Part shown: in pieces, positions 35,801 to 43,849 of the stretch
Numbering within the stretch: position 1 is the first letter of the stretch
Layout of the letters: every line of letters begins with the position of its first letter
Assembly: GCA_021151825.1 (NCBI GenBank)
Contig: JAGKWQ010000018.1
Span: forward strand, 1 to 64,000
Direction of reading: 5' to 3'
DNA from: Cellvibrionaceae bacterium
Lineage (GTDB): Bacteria > Pseudomonadota > Gammaproteobacteria > Pseudomonadales > Cellvibrionaceae
Length of the DNA stretch: 64,000 nucleotides
The notes under the pieces: model-generated
Told to the model about the DNA's origin: nothing
Databases searched by the model: none
Seen by the model: only the letters and a program-made list of their open reading frames with translations
Made by a program: the position numbers and the translations under genes

Positions 35801-36940
35801 TGTTACTTCCAGGGGGGCAGAAGGTCTCACTTAAATACGATGACTTTCATCAGCTTCAAGAAAGTGTATTGCGAAAAGCTGATGATACTGAGTTGGCGAA
35901 AGCAATATATGAATACGACCTTGCGCAAAATATTAAGAAGATCCAAAAAAACGAAGGTACTTTCAATTACAACTACGACAATCTATATCGCCTCACTACA
36001 TCGGATTCGCCTGACGGCTATGCGGCCAATGACGAAAATTTCGACTATGACGGCGTAGGGAATCGTATTTCGCGTACCCAAAATGGCACAAATGAAAATC
36101 AGAGTTATAACCAGAAAAATCAATTACAAACTATTAACTCAAGCGATGATACACAGGATGTAACCTACACCTATAACGCGAATGGGCACACTAAAACACA
36201 AACTAAAAATGGTATAACTACTGACTATGTGTATAACCATGAAGAGCGTTTGATCGCAGTAAAACGTGATGGATCAACTGTAGCCCAATACGTTTATAAC
36301 CCTCTTGGACAACGTATTAAGAAAACGGTAAATGGTATTTCTACCTGGTATTTCTACAGCGGAAATGGATTGGCTGCCGAGTATTCAGATTCTGGTTTAT
36401 TAATTAAAGAATATCATTTTCACCCGCAAGCAACCTGGATGACCAACCCGCTATTCCAGCGCACTGCGGCTGGAGAGCTTTATTATTATTACAACGATCA
36501 TTTAGGAACTCCCCAACAGTTACTGGATCAGTCGGGAAATATTGTTTGGAATGCGCAATATTCTGCGTTTGGTAAAGCGCATATCACAATTAATAGTGTT
36601 GAAAATAATCTTCGTCTACCAGGGCAATATTTTGATGAAGAAACTGGTTTTCATCAAAATTTTATGCGCGATTACGATGCTGAAACAGGACGTTATTTAC
36701 AAGAAGACCCATTAGGCATTTACAGTAGTGTTAATTATTACACTTACGCTGCCCAAAATCCGTTGAGCTATACAGATCCGACTGGGGAAATTGTTCCTTT
36801 AGTGCTGGCCTATTTAAGGTGTATAGCGGTATGTATGGCTGAAGATGCCGCAATTAACTTTTTATTTCCAAATCCGTGTTATTCACCTTCAGACTCCGCA
36901 AAAAACTGTGCGTTAGCGTGTCTGAATCCGCTTACCTGGG
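27805..36940 (+). repeat. Segmental duplication, copy 1 (giant protein plus RHS core)
   Basis: This 9.1-kb stretch corresponds to 50980-60245. The homology starts around IKATDKSKVSRVVFTL in the giant protein, passes through the intergenic gap, and ends after the RHS pre-toxin segment CLNPL-W. Within it the N-terminal 400 or so residues of the RHS proteins are the least similar. Boundaries were judged by eye. Confidence 0.8.
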
Positions 36941-37413
36941 TTACTCGGGCAAGACCTCGTCCTCCGGTCAGCCCTAGAACACATTACACAAATGGAAAGC
37001 CAATCCCGACAGTAGATGCTAAAGGTAATCCATATGGTTCATATACAAACCATCACCAGGACAAGCGCTACCATGGTAAAGGCCCTGACGAAAGATCACA
37101 AAAATCTGCTGATGCAAAAGAAAATACTTATAACGATCCGCTTGTAAAAAGAGATTGGACTCCATCTGCAAACGAGCGTGAAGCGTTTAAAGATGAAGCC
37201 AGAAGATTAAACCAGGATGGTACGCATCGAAATGGTAAAAACTACAACCAAAAATCACAACCTGGAGATACTTATCTAAGAGAGGATGGACAATGGCCTG
37301 CAGATGGCGATTTCAATCCGCCCGGTAGTAGAACCAAACCGAGTGGTGTTGGTAGTGGAGCAGCGAGCGGAGCTGCTAGTAATGCGGCACATGGTTGTGG
37401 TTGCGAACCTTAG
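32950..37413 (+). CDS. Sec-exported RHS/YD-repeat protein with GIY-YIG/URI-like toxin tip (copy 1)
   Basis: 1487 residues. GTG start shared with the paralogue (GTG-AAA). Signal peptide MKLLKLFSSVFVLGVLLASPSLYA, then dozens of YD repeats (for example YTYDAYGQLKTKTTGE, YEYDQYGNI) and the RHS core (NDHLGTPQQLLDQSGNIVW, RDYDAETGRYLQEDPLG, DPTGEI). A Cys-rich pre-toxin segment (RCIAVCM...NPCY...CALACLNPL) is shared with the second RHS. The unique tip from about 1335 has GSYTNHHQDKRYHGKGPDER and EREAFKDEARRL, resembling the Y-x(n)-YxGKG-R and Glu pattern of GIY-YIG/URI-fold nucleases; the end is ...HGCGCEP. No PAAR or VgrG-linked N-terminus is present, so T6SS delivery is unlikely. The next gene is a candidate immunity gene. 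Confidence 0.85.
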   Translation: MKLLKLFSSVFVLGVLLASPSLYAARGITSDNAGPHFSGLHNQETIEDIRIKILGSEVRMNRVWRGKYWEWNERWGKLDTLLHSTTDASGETTTSVLAIYRAGQLYRKTSETTEKIVYENQLNQFITKTATEYVWNDRTGNGITYDLNGQVINYFDKNKVYVYLERNTNGDIQNIKDHHQNVVLAFAYESYTNPEDASQQLQRIKSFTDYKGRTVIYGWNDKNLLETVTDVRGQVWTYVYSDKGLLTQLKDPDGRITRYEIEQTGKFISRFNADGVGERYQYNFDKEKQIYYMAKTDGAGQVEETWNNAMGQPVRESNSGEDKSTVDYILSDGSKGVESIMKNYSYRVEYWYRGSEFVGKVRICGNGEQSNNPDDPCYINDPRLINKPVYVKYKKITDANGDVTTYEYDQWKNEIGVVYPDGVRTSRKLHSQWSLPLSETNEKGITTTYEYDANSNLLTLVEAKGTSVERTIRYTYDAYGQLKTKTTGESAANDTAVATTQYEYDQYGNIIQITDPEGNITKYGDYDALGNAQNVIDARATPLTGTAQYSWKSIYDNAGNIVTLSDPYNKGETYTYNKTGDIASIMSASGSTIAFTSNAAGQPLTMTDDNGKVTKIEYDKGGRLALSTDAMGNRTQTIYDAKGNLSRTVDGEGNVTQFGYVGNLLKSVQFPGYKELREYDNRNRLKQTTQQANSRNYIYKNGYDSLGNLTDSIDPQGSESSYEHDALGRIRKATNAEGGITEYSYDARDNLTQVKDPEGRLTIFSYDKNNRLLSEVKDGNQNSNRTRSYVYNQNGNLISSVNPEQEKTTYELDQANRLVKTQIYANKDHSQPVKVINYNFDEKNHLTSWNQLVSSTLPEGVSATADVIPLSETYTYNNLELLESVAVNYGSFTKTYSYTYYPNGQKKTYTNPEGIIYTYYYNKNNQLMAVHIPGEGQISWANFDWMVPQTLLLPGGQKVSLKYDDFHQLQESVLRKADDTELAKAIYEYDLAQNIKKIQKNEGTFNYNYDNLYRLTTSDSPDGYAANDENFDYDGVGNRISRTQNGTNENQSYNQKNQLQTINSSDDTQDVTYTYNANGHTKTQTKNGITTDYVYNHEERLIAVKRDGSTVAQYVYNPLGQRIKKTVNGISTWYFYSGNGLAAEYSDSGLLIKEYHFHPQATWMTNPLFQRTAAGELYYYYNDHLGTPQQLLDQSGNIVWNAQYSAFGKAHITINSVENNLRLPGQYFDEETGFHQNFMRDYDAETGRYLQEDPLGIYSSVNYYTYAAQNPLSYTDPTGEIVPLVLAYLRCIAVCMAEDAAINFLFPNPCYSPSDSAKNCALACLNPLTWVTRARPRPPVSPRTHYTNGKPIPTVDAKGNPYGSYTNHHQDKRYHGKGPDERSQKSADAKENTYNDPLVKRDWTPSANEREAFKDEARRLNQDGTHRNGKNYNQKSQPGDTYLREDGQWPADGDFNPPGSRTKPSGVGSGAASGAASNAAHGCGCEP

Positions 37414-37421
37414 GTTTAAAT

Positions 37422-38198
37422 ATGCTGAGCATTATTGATTTTAATAGCAGGAAAATTTGCCGGTTCTCACCGTCAAAAAAAATCTTCATTAAAGCGGCAT
37501 TTTTCGCAAAACAGATATCCGGATTTTCAGTTATGGTTTCCGGATTGTCACAAAAGGATTTGGATTCTATTGCTGAATACAAAGGCGTTGAAGTCCTGTT
37601 TTTACAAGATTGTACGAAGGAAACAAATTTAGACTTCTTATATAGTCTAAATAATTTGAAAGACCTAACCATCGATGGATTGGTGGTTGATTTGAATTTA
37701 TTAAAATTAAGTAGCTTGGAAAAATTATCGATTGATTGGGGGAAATGGTTTAATTCAATTCAAGGTAATACGAAAATCAAGCAATTATCTATATGGAAAT
37801 GTAAAGAGAAAGATCTTGGATCGCTATTCGCGTTTCTTTCTCTAAAAGAGCTCTCCATAACACAATCTGCAGTGGAGAGCCTGAATGGAATTGAAGATTT
37901 TAGTTCCATTGAATCATTAACATTGGCGTTGAATAAAAATCTGGTTGATTTAACAGGTTTAAAAAATATATCGCTCAAAAAGTTGATAATTGAGGACGCT
38001 AAAAAAATTGTTGATTACTCGTTTTTAAGTGAGATGAAAAATCTTGAAGAAATCAAGATTATAAATTGCGCACCAATTGATTCAATCTCGGTAATAGAAA
38101 ATTTACCAAATTTAAAAAGTTGCAGGGTTGTCGGAACAAAAATAGCTGATAAAGATTTAAGCGCGTTAAATAAACTGGATGACCATTATTATGGTTAG
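37422..38198 (+). CDS. Leucine-rich-repeat protein, candidate immunity protein for RHS 1
   Basis: 258 residues with no signal peptide. From about residue 60 it is a run of short leucine-rich repeats (LDFLYSLNNLKDLTIDGLV, LKLSSLEKLSIDWG, FLSLKELSITQSAVESL, MKNLEEIKIINC, LPNLKSCRVVGTKI), giving a solenoid. It starts eight bases after the RHS stop, with its ATG at 37422. The cytoplasmic location, AT-rich sequence and position right after a variable toxin tip fit an immunity protein; the pairing is inference. Confidence 0.7.
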   Translation: MLSIIDFNSRKICRFSPSKKIFIKAAFFAKQISGFSVMVSGLSQKDLDSIAEYKGVEVLFLQDCTKETNLDFLYSLNNLKDLTIDGLVVDLNLLKLSSLEKLSIDWGKWFNSIQGNTKIKQLSIWKCKEKDLGSLFAFLSLKELSITQSAVESLNGIEDFSSIESLTLALNKNLVDLTGLKNISLKKLIIEDAKKIVDYSFLSEMKNLEEIKIINCAPIDSISVIENLPNLKSCRVVGTKIADKDLSALNKLDDHYYG

Positions 38199-38266
38199 CT
38201 ATTTTTAGTGTGATTGTTTATCAACAGGTTATTTACTTATCGCGGTAAAGATTGGATGGAGCAGGA

Positions 38267-38773
38267 ATGGCTGGCACAGATACTTTGGCAGGTGATCATT
38301 GCAAACATGTAAATGATGCACTCAATGATATTTGTTTGTTAGTGATTGAAAATGAAAAGGCAATTATACCTGTTACATTTCCGTTTTTTGAGGTTTCGCA
38401 AAGCTCGCGAAAGCAACGTAAGAAGTATTGCGGTTCGCTAGTGATCACCAGAAGTGGTCGCATATATAAAATTACAGGGATAGATGTTATAGGGTTATGG
38501 GGTGAAACCATGCCACAAAAAGTAATAAGCGCTTTATGTGGAGCATACAAAATACGAGTGTCATTTGAAGAGAGTCGCACAAGTGATCTCGAATACATCC
38601 GATCACTGTTGGTTGAATGTATAGAGTTTGATAGTAAAAAATATGAGCCTTATTTGCCACAGGTTAAACCGTTAAAAATTTTATTTGAAGAAATAAAAAA
38701 AGCGAAAGATGTTGCACAAATTTACAGTTTGATCACCATTCCATCAGCTGATGATTGTTTGGATGTTCTTTAG
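38267..38773 (+). CDS. Hypothetical protein, possible second immunity gene
   Basis: 168 residues from the ATG at 38267 (GGAG five bases upstream); a TTG five codons earlier is the alternative. I recognise no family. It is soluble with no signal, has a KQRKKYCGSLVITRSGRIYKITGIDV beta-rich core and ends in a helical stretch (LKILFEEIKKAKDVAQIYSLI). Base composition is as low in GC as the LRR gene before it. Position between an RHS toxin/immunity pair and the next secreted protein suggests an accessory or orphan immunity gene. Confidence 0.55.
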   Translation: MAGTDTLAGDHCKHVNDALNDICLLVIENEKAIIPVTFPFFEVSQSSRKQRKKYCGSLVITRSGRIYKITGIDVIGLWGETMPQKVISALCGAYKIRVSFEESRTSDLEYIRSLLVECIEFDSKKYEPYLPQVKPLKILFEEIKKAKDVAQIYSLITIPSADDCLDVL

Positions 38774-38815
38774 TTTAGAAATATGTTTGGTATAAAAAAT
38801 TACAGTAGGAATAAT

Positions 38816-41800
38816 ATGCGTATTTTAGGAATTTTTCTCGGGCTGCTATTAGGACTGGTTTCCTTTTCATCCCGAGCCGAGGAAGCACTCTGCGCCGAAG
38901 TTAAAATCGAGATCCTGCAAGAGCTCACGATGGAGCGGCAGGGTTTTGAAGCACTGATGCGGATTACCAATAGCCTGGAGACCTTTTCGCTGGAAAATGT
39001 CAGTGTTAAAGTCTTCTTTAAAGATGCTGATGGTAATCCGGTGGTAGCGACTTCCAATACCTCCGCAAGTAATGCCGCATTTTTTATCCGTAAGGATAAC
39101 TCCCAGGATATTGGTGGATTGCAGGAAGGCGCCGATGGTTATTTGCACGGTGGTACTATTGCACCGAAAAAAGTGGGGGAAATGCGCTGGTTAATTATTC
39201 CTACGGCAAATGCAGCAGGCCAAACCAAAGATGGAAAATTATTTTTTGTCGGCGCTGAATTGCGTTATTCCTATGGTGGTAAGGAAGAAGTGGTTACTGT
39301 GGCAGATGACACTATCATCGTAAAGCCGCAACCTGAATTAACACTGGATTATTTCTTAACAGAGGAAATTGTTGGCGATAACGGCTTTACCCCCGAAATT
39401 GAACCCGCTGAGCCCTATACACTGGGTGTCCGTATTAATAACAGCGGTTTTGGTTTTGCAAAGAGTGTAAAAATTGAATCAGCCCAGCCAAAAATTGAAG
39501 CCAATAAATTGGGTTTGGCAATAAATTTTAAAATACTTGGCAGCTATCTCAAAGATCAACCCTCTACCCCATCGCTGCTGATTAACTTCGGCAATGTTGA
39601 ACCCAAAAGTGTTACCACTGGGCGTTGGATTATGGAATCCAATCTTGCGGGAACATTTAAATCATTTACTGCAAGTTATACCCATGCTGATGACTTGGGT
39701 GGTGAATTAACATCGTTGCTGAAAGCAACTACTAACAATTTTTTGGTGCGCGATGTACAAATGGATTTGCCGGGTCGCGATAACTATCGTGATTTTCTTG
39801 CTTATAATCCCAGTCGCAGTTTGCGCGTGTTTGAATCAGAATCTACTGGTGCCAATGAAGCTGATTGCGCAAATTGCAAAAAGGTTACTGAAATTGCCGA
39901 TGCTACATTTATCCCTGTCGATAATTCCCGCAGCAAAATTGAATTCGAACCTGTCGGTGGTTTGACTTATGCAACGGCGGCCGATCCTTTTAATGGCACT
40001 AAAGCACTGGCAAAAATAGTTCGCGAAAATGGTTCAGTGGTGCATCCACAAAATGCGTGGCTTTCCAAAAAACGCGCGAGCGACAATATTAATTTCAATT
40101 ATTTTATCAACGTATTCGATAACAACGCATCGGGGAAATACACCGTGTATTGGGGCGGAAACCTGGTGGATGTACCCCAACCGCCTGTGATCCAGTTTGT
40201 ACAAGACCAAATTACGTTTGAAGGTGGCAATATCGGTTTTATGGTGCGCGCAACTGACCCTAATAAAACCATTCCTACACTCAGCGTTTCACAATTACCT
40301 GCTGGTGCGAGTTTTATTCCCGGTGCGGTTAATGACGGTGTTTTTAATTGGTCGCCATTACCCGGCCAGGCCGGTCAATACACAGTAATCTTTACCGCAA
40401 CTGATGGTGAGCTTACCGCCGAACGCATCGTGAATATTCGTGTAAATCCATCCAATGATACCGATGGTGATGGAATGGATGATGATTGGGAACGCGAAAA
40501 ATTTGGCAATCTCGATAAAGATGGTACACAAGACAGTGATGGTGATGGCCGCACGGATCTGGAAGAATTTGAACAGGGAACTGATCCCAATTTAATCGAT
40601 GCAGCACCGGCAGCACCGGAAATCCAGGCGCCTGTTTATAACGCCGATATCCTTGCGGGTGAATCCTTGCCACTGCAACCCGAGCTGATTGTGAGCAATG
40701 GTACACACGCACCGGAAGTTGGTGCTGTTGCTGTTTTATTTGAAGTGTATAAAGACGAAGCACTGACCGAATTAATCGCCAGCACCACACTGGACGAAGG
40801 CACAGGCGCTACGGCGGGAACCAGTACTACCCATTGGAAAATATCGCCGGTGGATGTGGAAGAAGGCATGGAGTTTGAAGACAACACGCTCTACTACTGG
40901 CGCGCCCGATCTGTACAAACCGGTGAAAATGCCAAGGCTGCCAGTGCCTGGGTGAAAAGCCGCTTTTTTATTAACACCGCTAATGATTTGCCCACACAAC
41001 CGCAAATCAGTTCACCCGCAATTGATGCCAGCATCGCCGATGTGAGCCCGACGTTAATTGTGACGAACAGTACGGATATAGATCGCGATGAATTGCGTTA
41101 TGCATTTGAACTGTTTGCTGAATCAGATCTGGAAAATCCTATTGCTACCGTGAGCGGATTATTCGCCGGTAACAATGGACAAACAGCCTGGGTGGTGGCA
41201 AAAATCCTTGAAGAAGACCAACGCTATGTCTGGCAAGCAAGCGTAACGGATGAACACGGTGCAGTGGTGAAATCTGAATGGGGTAGTTTTATTGTGAATA
41301 CCCAAAACCATGCACCCACAGATCCACAAATTCATTCGCCACTGGCTGCGGCTACTGTCAGCCAGTTGGAGCAAGATAATAGTGTATTGTTGAGGGTGGT
41401 AAATTCCACTGATCCTGAACGCAAACCGGTTCAATATTATTTTGAATTGGATAAGGTCAATACTTTCGACAGCGCCGATAAAAAAGTTTCTGCCGCTGTG
41501 GATGCCGGCACTGATCACACCGAATGGAAAGTAAGCGGTTTAACAGACGACACCCATTATTTCTGGCGAGTAAAAGCGAGCGATGGTGAAGTCGAGTCCG
41601 CATGGGTGGTGAGTAATTTTACCGTGAGCCTTGCGAACCAGGCGCCTGCAGTTCCGGTCTTGCAAAATCCGGTTAGTGGTGCGTTGGTTGCTACCACGGA
41701 TGTGGTTCTGGAGGGTAATCCTGTTACCGATCCTGAAAATGATATTGTCAGTTATCGCATACAACTTTATTCCGATGCTGCATTAACACAGCAATTACTG

Positions 41801-43429
41801 GATGAAGTTGTACTCAATCCATCATTGCAAACCGGTGCAATTCTGGTTGATAAAACAACGTACTACTGGCGTATGCGCGCCGAGGATGCAGAAGGCCAGG
41901 TGAGTGAATGGAGTGCAGTAGAAACGTTCACAATTAATTTGCCGGTTATTAACCAGAAACCGCAATTTACGTTCATTGCGCCTTCGCAAAATGTTACACA
42001 AAGTGATGGTACCTTGTTAATTCAATGGCAGGATTCTGATCCCGATAGCAAGGCACTGATTAAATTATTATTAGAGCCAACGACACCGGGTGCGGCAATC
42101 GTTATTGCAGAAAATATTGATGAAGATCTCGATGGAAGCTATGACTCTTATCTTCTAGCCATCAATACCGTGACACCGGGTGTTTATAAATTGAAGGCCG
42201 AGATCAGCGATGAGCATTATACGGAAGTGGTAACCGCGTGTTGCACTATCACTGTGTCCGGTACGCCTGCACTTCCTGTACCGCACAGCCATTGGTTATT
42301 GAATGAAGCGAGCGGCACCGCTATTCATTCGCAGGTCGGTAGTTTTTCTGGCCAGCTCAGTGTAGTGGATATGAATCCTAATACAGCAGAGACAGCGCCA
42401 ATCTGGGTTACTGGAAGAAACAATTCTTCAGCGATTGAATTTGATGGTATTGGCGGTTATCTCGCATTTGGCAAACCAATCACAGCTCCCTTATTGTCTG
42501 AATCAAGTTTAAGCATCTGGGTTAAAACCCTGACCACCGTGAGCAGTGGCGATGCGGATTCTGCTCCCGCAATTATTGGTAGCAGGGTTGACCGTGGTGA
42601 GCTGAGCAATGATATGAAATGGGGTTCTTTTGGCCTTCAGGGTCAAATAGGTCTGGCGGTTGGTGACTCACGTTTACTCGGCGTGACGAAAGTCAATGAT
42701 GGTGCCTGGCATCATGTTGTTATCACCAGAAAAATTACGCCGGGCTCGGGTATTGGCAGAGTCAATGTTTACGTAGATGGAAAACTCGATGCGTCAGGTG
42801 AACCCAGGGATCCCCAATTCAATGGTTTACTCAATACATTTTTAGGCATGGCTATTCGTAATACAGTTTTCATCTACCCGACGAATACCAATCTTCTGGG
42901 ATCCGGAACAGGATTCTTAAAAGCAACGTTTGATGATATCCGTGTTTACTCCCAAGCCTTAACGAAGCAACAAGTGCGTGAAATATATCAGCTGGAGTCT
43001 GGTAGCCTTCCAGCAAATGATTCGACATATTCACAATTTATTGCCAATGGAATTTATCAGGGCGAAAGTGCAAGTACGTACAAAACGAACATTATGAATA
43101 ATCGCCCGGGTTACAGCGGTATTGGTTTTGCGGATTTCGCCGGTGCAGATGGATATGTTGAATGGGTGGTTGAGAGCCAATATGGTGGTCCTGTGAGTCT
43201 TGCATTTCAATATGCTAACGGCACCACCGGAGATTTACCATTGAAGCTCAGTGTTAATGATGTCGTGGTAAACGCGGGCTTATCATTCCCAAAAACGGCT
43301 AACTGGAGTACCTGGAGAGAAGTGTCTACAGCGGTTAACCTGCAACCGGGGAAAAATATAATCCGTGTTCAAGTCATCTCTGGCAATACCGATGGCCCAC
43401 ACATTGATTTTATGAAAGTTATACAATGA
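38816..43429 (+). CDS. Large secreted multidomain LamG/CBM protein with calcium-binding repeats
   Basis: 1537 residues. The ATG at 38816 with AGGA five bases upstream gives a clean signal peptide (MRILGIFLGLLLGLVSFSSRA). After a beta-rich region (about 30-450) comes a cadherin-like module (VIQFVQDQITFEGGNIGFMVRATDPN, near 465), aspartate-rich calcium repeats (DTDGDGMDDDWEREKFGN, DSDGDGRTDLEEFEQGTDP, near 555), several FnIII-like modules with the DPE/W pattern (about 600-1050), a LamG/concanavalin-like domain (SHWLLNEASGT...ATFDDIRVYSQALT, about 1165-1395), and a CBM6/35-like end (YVEWVVESQYGGPVSLAFQYANG...IDFMKVIQ). It could bind glycans at the cell surface. It shares no long segment with the giant proteins, and ends the first half of the locus at a terminator. 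Confidence 0.8.
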   Translation: MRILGIFLGLLLGLVSFSSRAEEALCAEVKIEILQELTMERQGFEALMRITNSLETFSLENVSVKVFFKDADGNPVVATSNTSASNAAFFIRKDNSQDIGGLQEGADGYLHGGTIAPKKVGEMRWLIIPTANAAGQTKDGKLFFVGAELRYSYGGKEEVVTVADDTIIVKPQPELTLDYFLTEEIVGDNGFTPEIEPAEPYTLGVRINNSGFGFAKSVKIESAQPKIEANKLGLAINFKILGSYLKDQPSTPSLLINFGNVEPKSVTTGRWIMESNLAGTFKSFTASYTHADDLGGELTSLLKATTNNFLVRDVQMDLPGRDNYRDFLAYNPSRSLRVFESESTGANEADCANCKKVTEIADATFIPVDNSRSKIEFEPVGGLTYATAADPFNGTKALAKIVRENGSVVHPQNAWLSKKRASDNINFNYFINVFDNNASGKYTVYWGGNLVDVPQPPVIQFVQDQITFEGGNIGFMVRATDPNKTIPTLSVSQLPAGASFIPGAVNDGVFNWSPLPGQAGQYTVIFTATDGELTAERIVNIRVNPSNDTDGDGMDDDWEREKFGNLDKDGTQDSDGDGRTDLEEFEQGTDPNLIDAAPAAPEIQAPVYNADILAGESLPLQPELIVSNGTHAPEVGAVAVLFEVYKDEALTELIASTTLDEGTGATAGTSTTHWKISPVDVEEGMEFEDNTLYYWRARSVQTGENAKAASAWVKSRFFINTANDLPTQPQISSPAIDASIADVSPTLIVTNSTDIDRDELRYAFELFAESDLENPIATVSGLFAGNNGQTAWVVAKILEEDQRYVWQASVTDEHGAVVKSEWGSFIVNTQNHAPTDPQIHSPLAAATVSQLEQDNSVLLRVVNSTDPERKPVQYYFELDKVNTFDSADKKVSAAVDAGTDHTEWKVSGLTDDTHYFWRVKASDGEVESAWVVSNFTVSLANQAPAVPVLQNPVSGALVATTDVVLEGNPVTDPENDIVSYRIQLYSDAALTQQLLDEVVLNPSLQTGAILVDKTTYYWRMRAEDAEGQVSEWSAVETFTINLPVINQKPQFTFIAPSQNVTQSDGTLLIQWQDSDPDSKALIKLLLEPTTPGAAIVIAENIDEDLDGSYDSYLLAINTVTPGVYKLKAEISDEHYTEVVTACCTITVSGTPALPVPHSHWLLNEASGTAIHSQVGSFSGQLSVVDMNPNTAETAPIWVTGRNNSSAIEFDGIGGYLAFGKPITAPLLSESSLSIWVKTLTTVSSGDADSAPAIIGSRVDRGELSNDMKWGSFGLQGQIGLAVGDSRLLGVTKVNDGAWHHVVITRKITPGSGIGRVNVYVDGKLDASGEPRDPQFNGLLNTFLGMAIRNTVFIYPTNTNLLGSGTGFLKATFDDIRVYSQALTKQQVREIYQLESGSLPANDSTYSQFIANGIYQGESASTYKTNIMNNRPGYSGIGFADFAGADGYVEWVVESQYGGPVSLAFQYANGTTGDLPLKLSVNDVVVNAGLSFPKTANWSTWREVSTAVNLQPGKNIIRVQVISGNTDGPHIDFMKVIQ

Positions 43430-43442
43430 TTGTTGAATAAAG

Positions 43443-43476
43443 AAAGCCTCACATTTTTTAAATGTGAGGCTTTTTT
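43443..43476 (+). terminator. Rho-independent terminator closing the first half of the locus
   Basis: AAAGCCTCACATTT and AAATGTGAGGCTTT form a perfect stem with a TTT loop and a T-run, 14 bases after the preceding stop. Confidence 0.9.
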
Positions 43477-43521
43477 ATATTTATAAAAATTATATAGCCA
43501 ATGGACAAAGGGAACGCCTGG

Positions 43522-43818
43522 GTGGCAGCCAGCAATTCAATTTTCAAATATTGGGCAATTATTTTATTTGTCCTGTCTTCGGGATTCATTTCTGTTGCGT
43601 CTTATGCGCAGCAGGATTCACCATCCCGTGTGGAATGTGCCGCTTCCCAACTAAAAGCCTTGGGCTTTTCTAAGCATCGTCTCCTTTCTGCCAATAAATT
43701 TTCCAATGTAGCCGATATAGCCATCGACGCCGGTTCTTTGTTTCATCCCGATGAAAAACACACTGGAAATTTGATTCAACGGCAAATGAACTCGTTGTAT
43801 CACAGTAAGTTGCAGTGA
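43522..43818 (+). pseudogene. Internally deleted paralogue of the rhodanese-like protein
   Basis: 98 residues from the GTG at 43522 (an ATG at 43501 is in frame but the homologous position in the parent is out of frame). It keeps the signal peptide and EC-AA start of the 24.5-kb gene (DSPSRVECAA), then jumps directly to SQLKALGFSKHRLLSANKFSNVADIAID, which matches SQLKELGFSEHRLLAANKFSNLAEIVIS far downstream in the parent. The first rhodanese domain, about 140 residues, is gone and the tail differs. Intact frame suggests either a recent remnant or a reduced functional protein. No transglutaminase gene follows. Confidence 0.75.
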
Positions 43819-43849
43819 AATTACATTTTTTAAAAACTATATAGGAAAT

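Noticed and set aside
32950..37413. RHS protein as a type VI secretion effector
   Set aside because: The N-terminus is a Sec signal peptide and there is no PAAR, VgrG, chaperone or Hcp gene nearby.
43501..43521. ATG at 43501 as start of the truncated rhodanese-like gene
   Set aside because: The matching region of the parent gene is in a different frame, while both agree from the GTG (24541 / 43522), each with an AAAGG(A/G)-type ribosome site.
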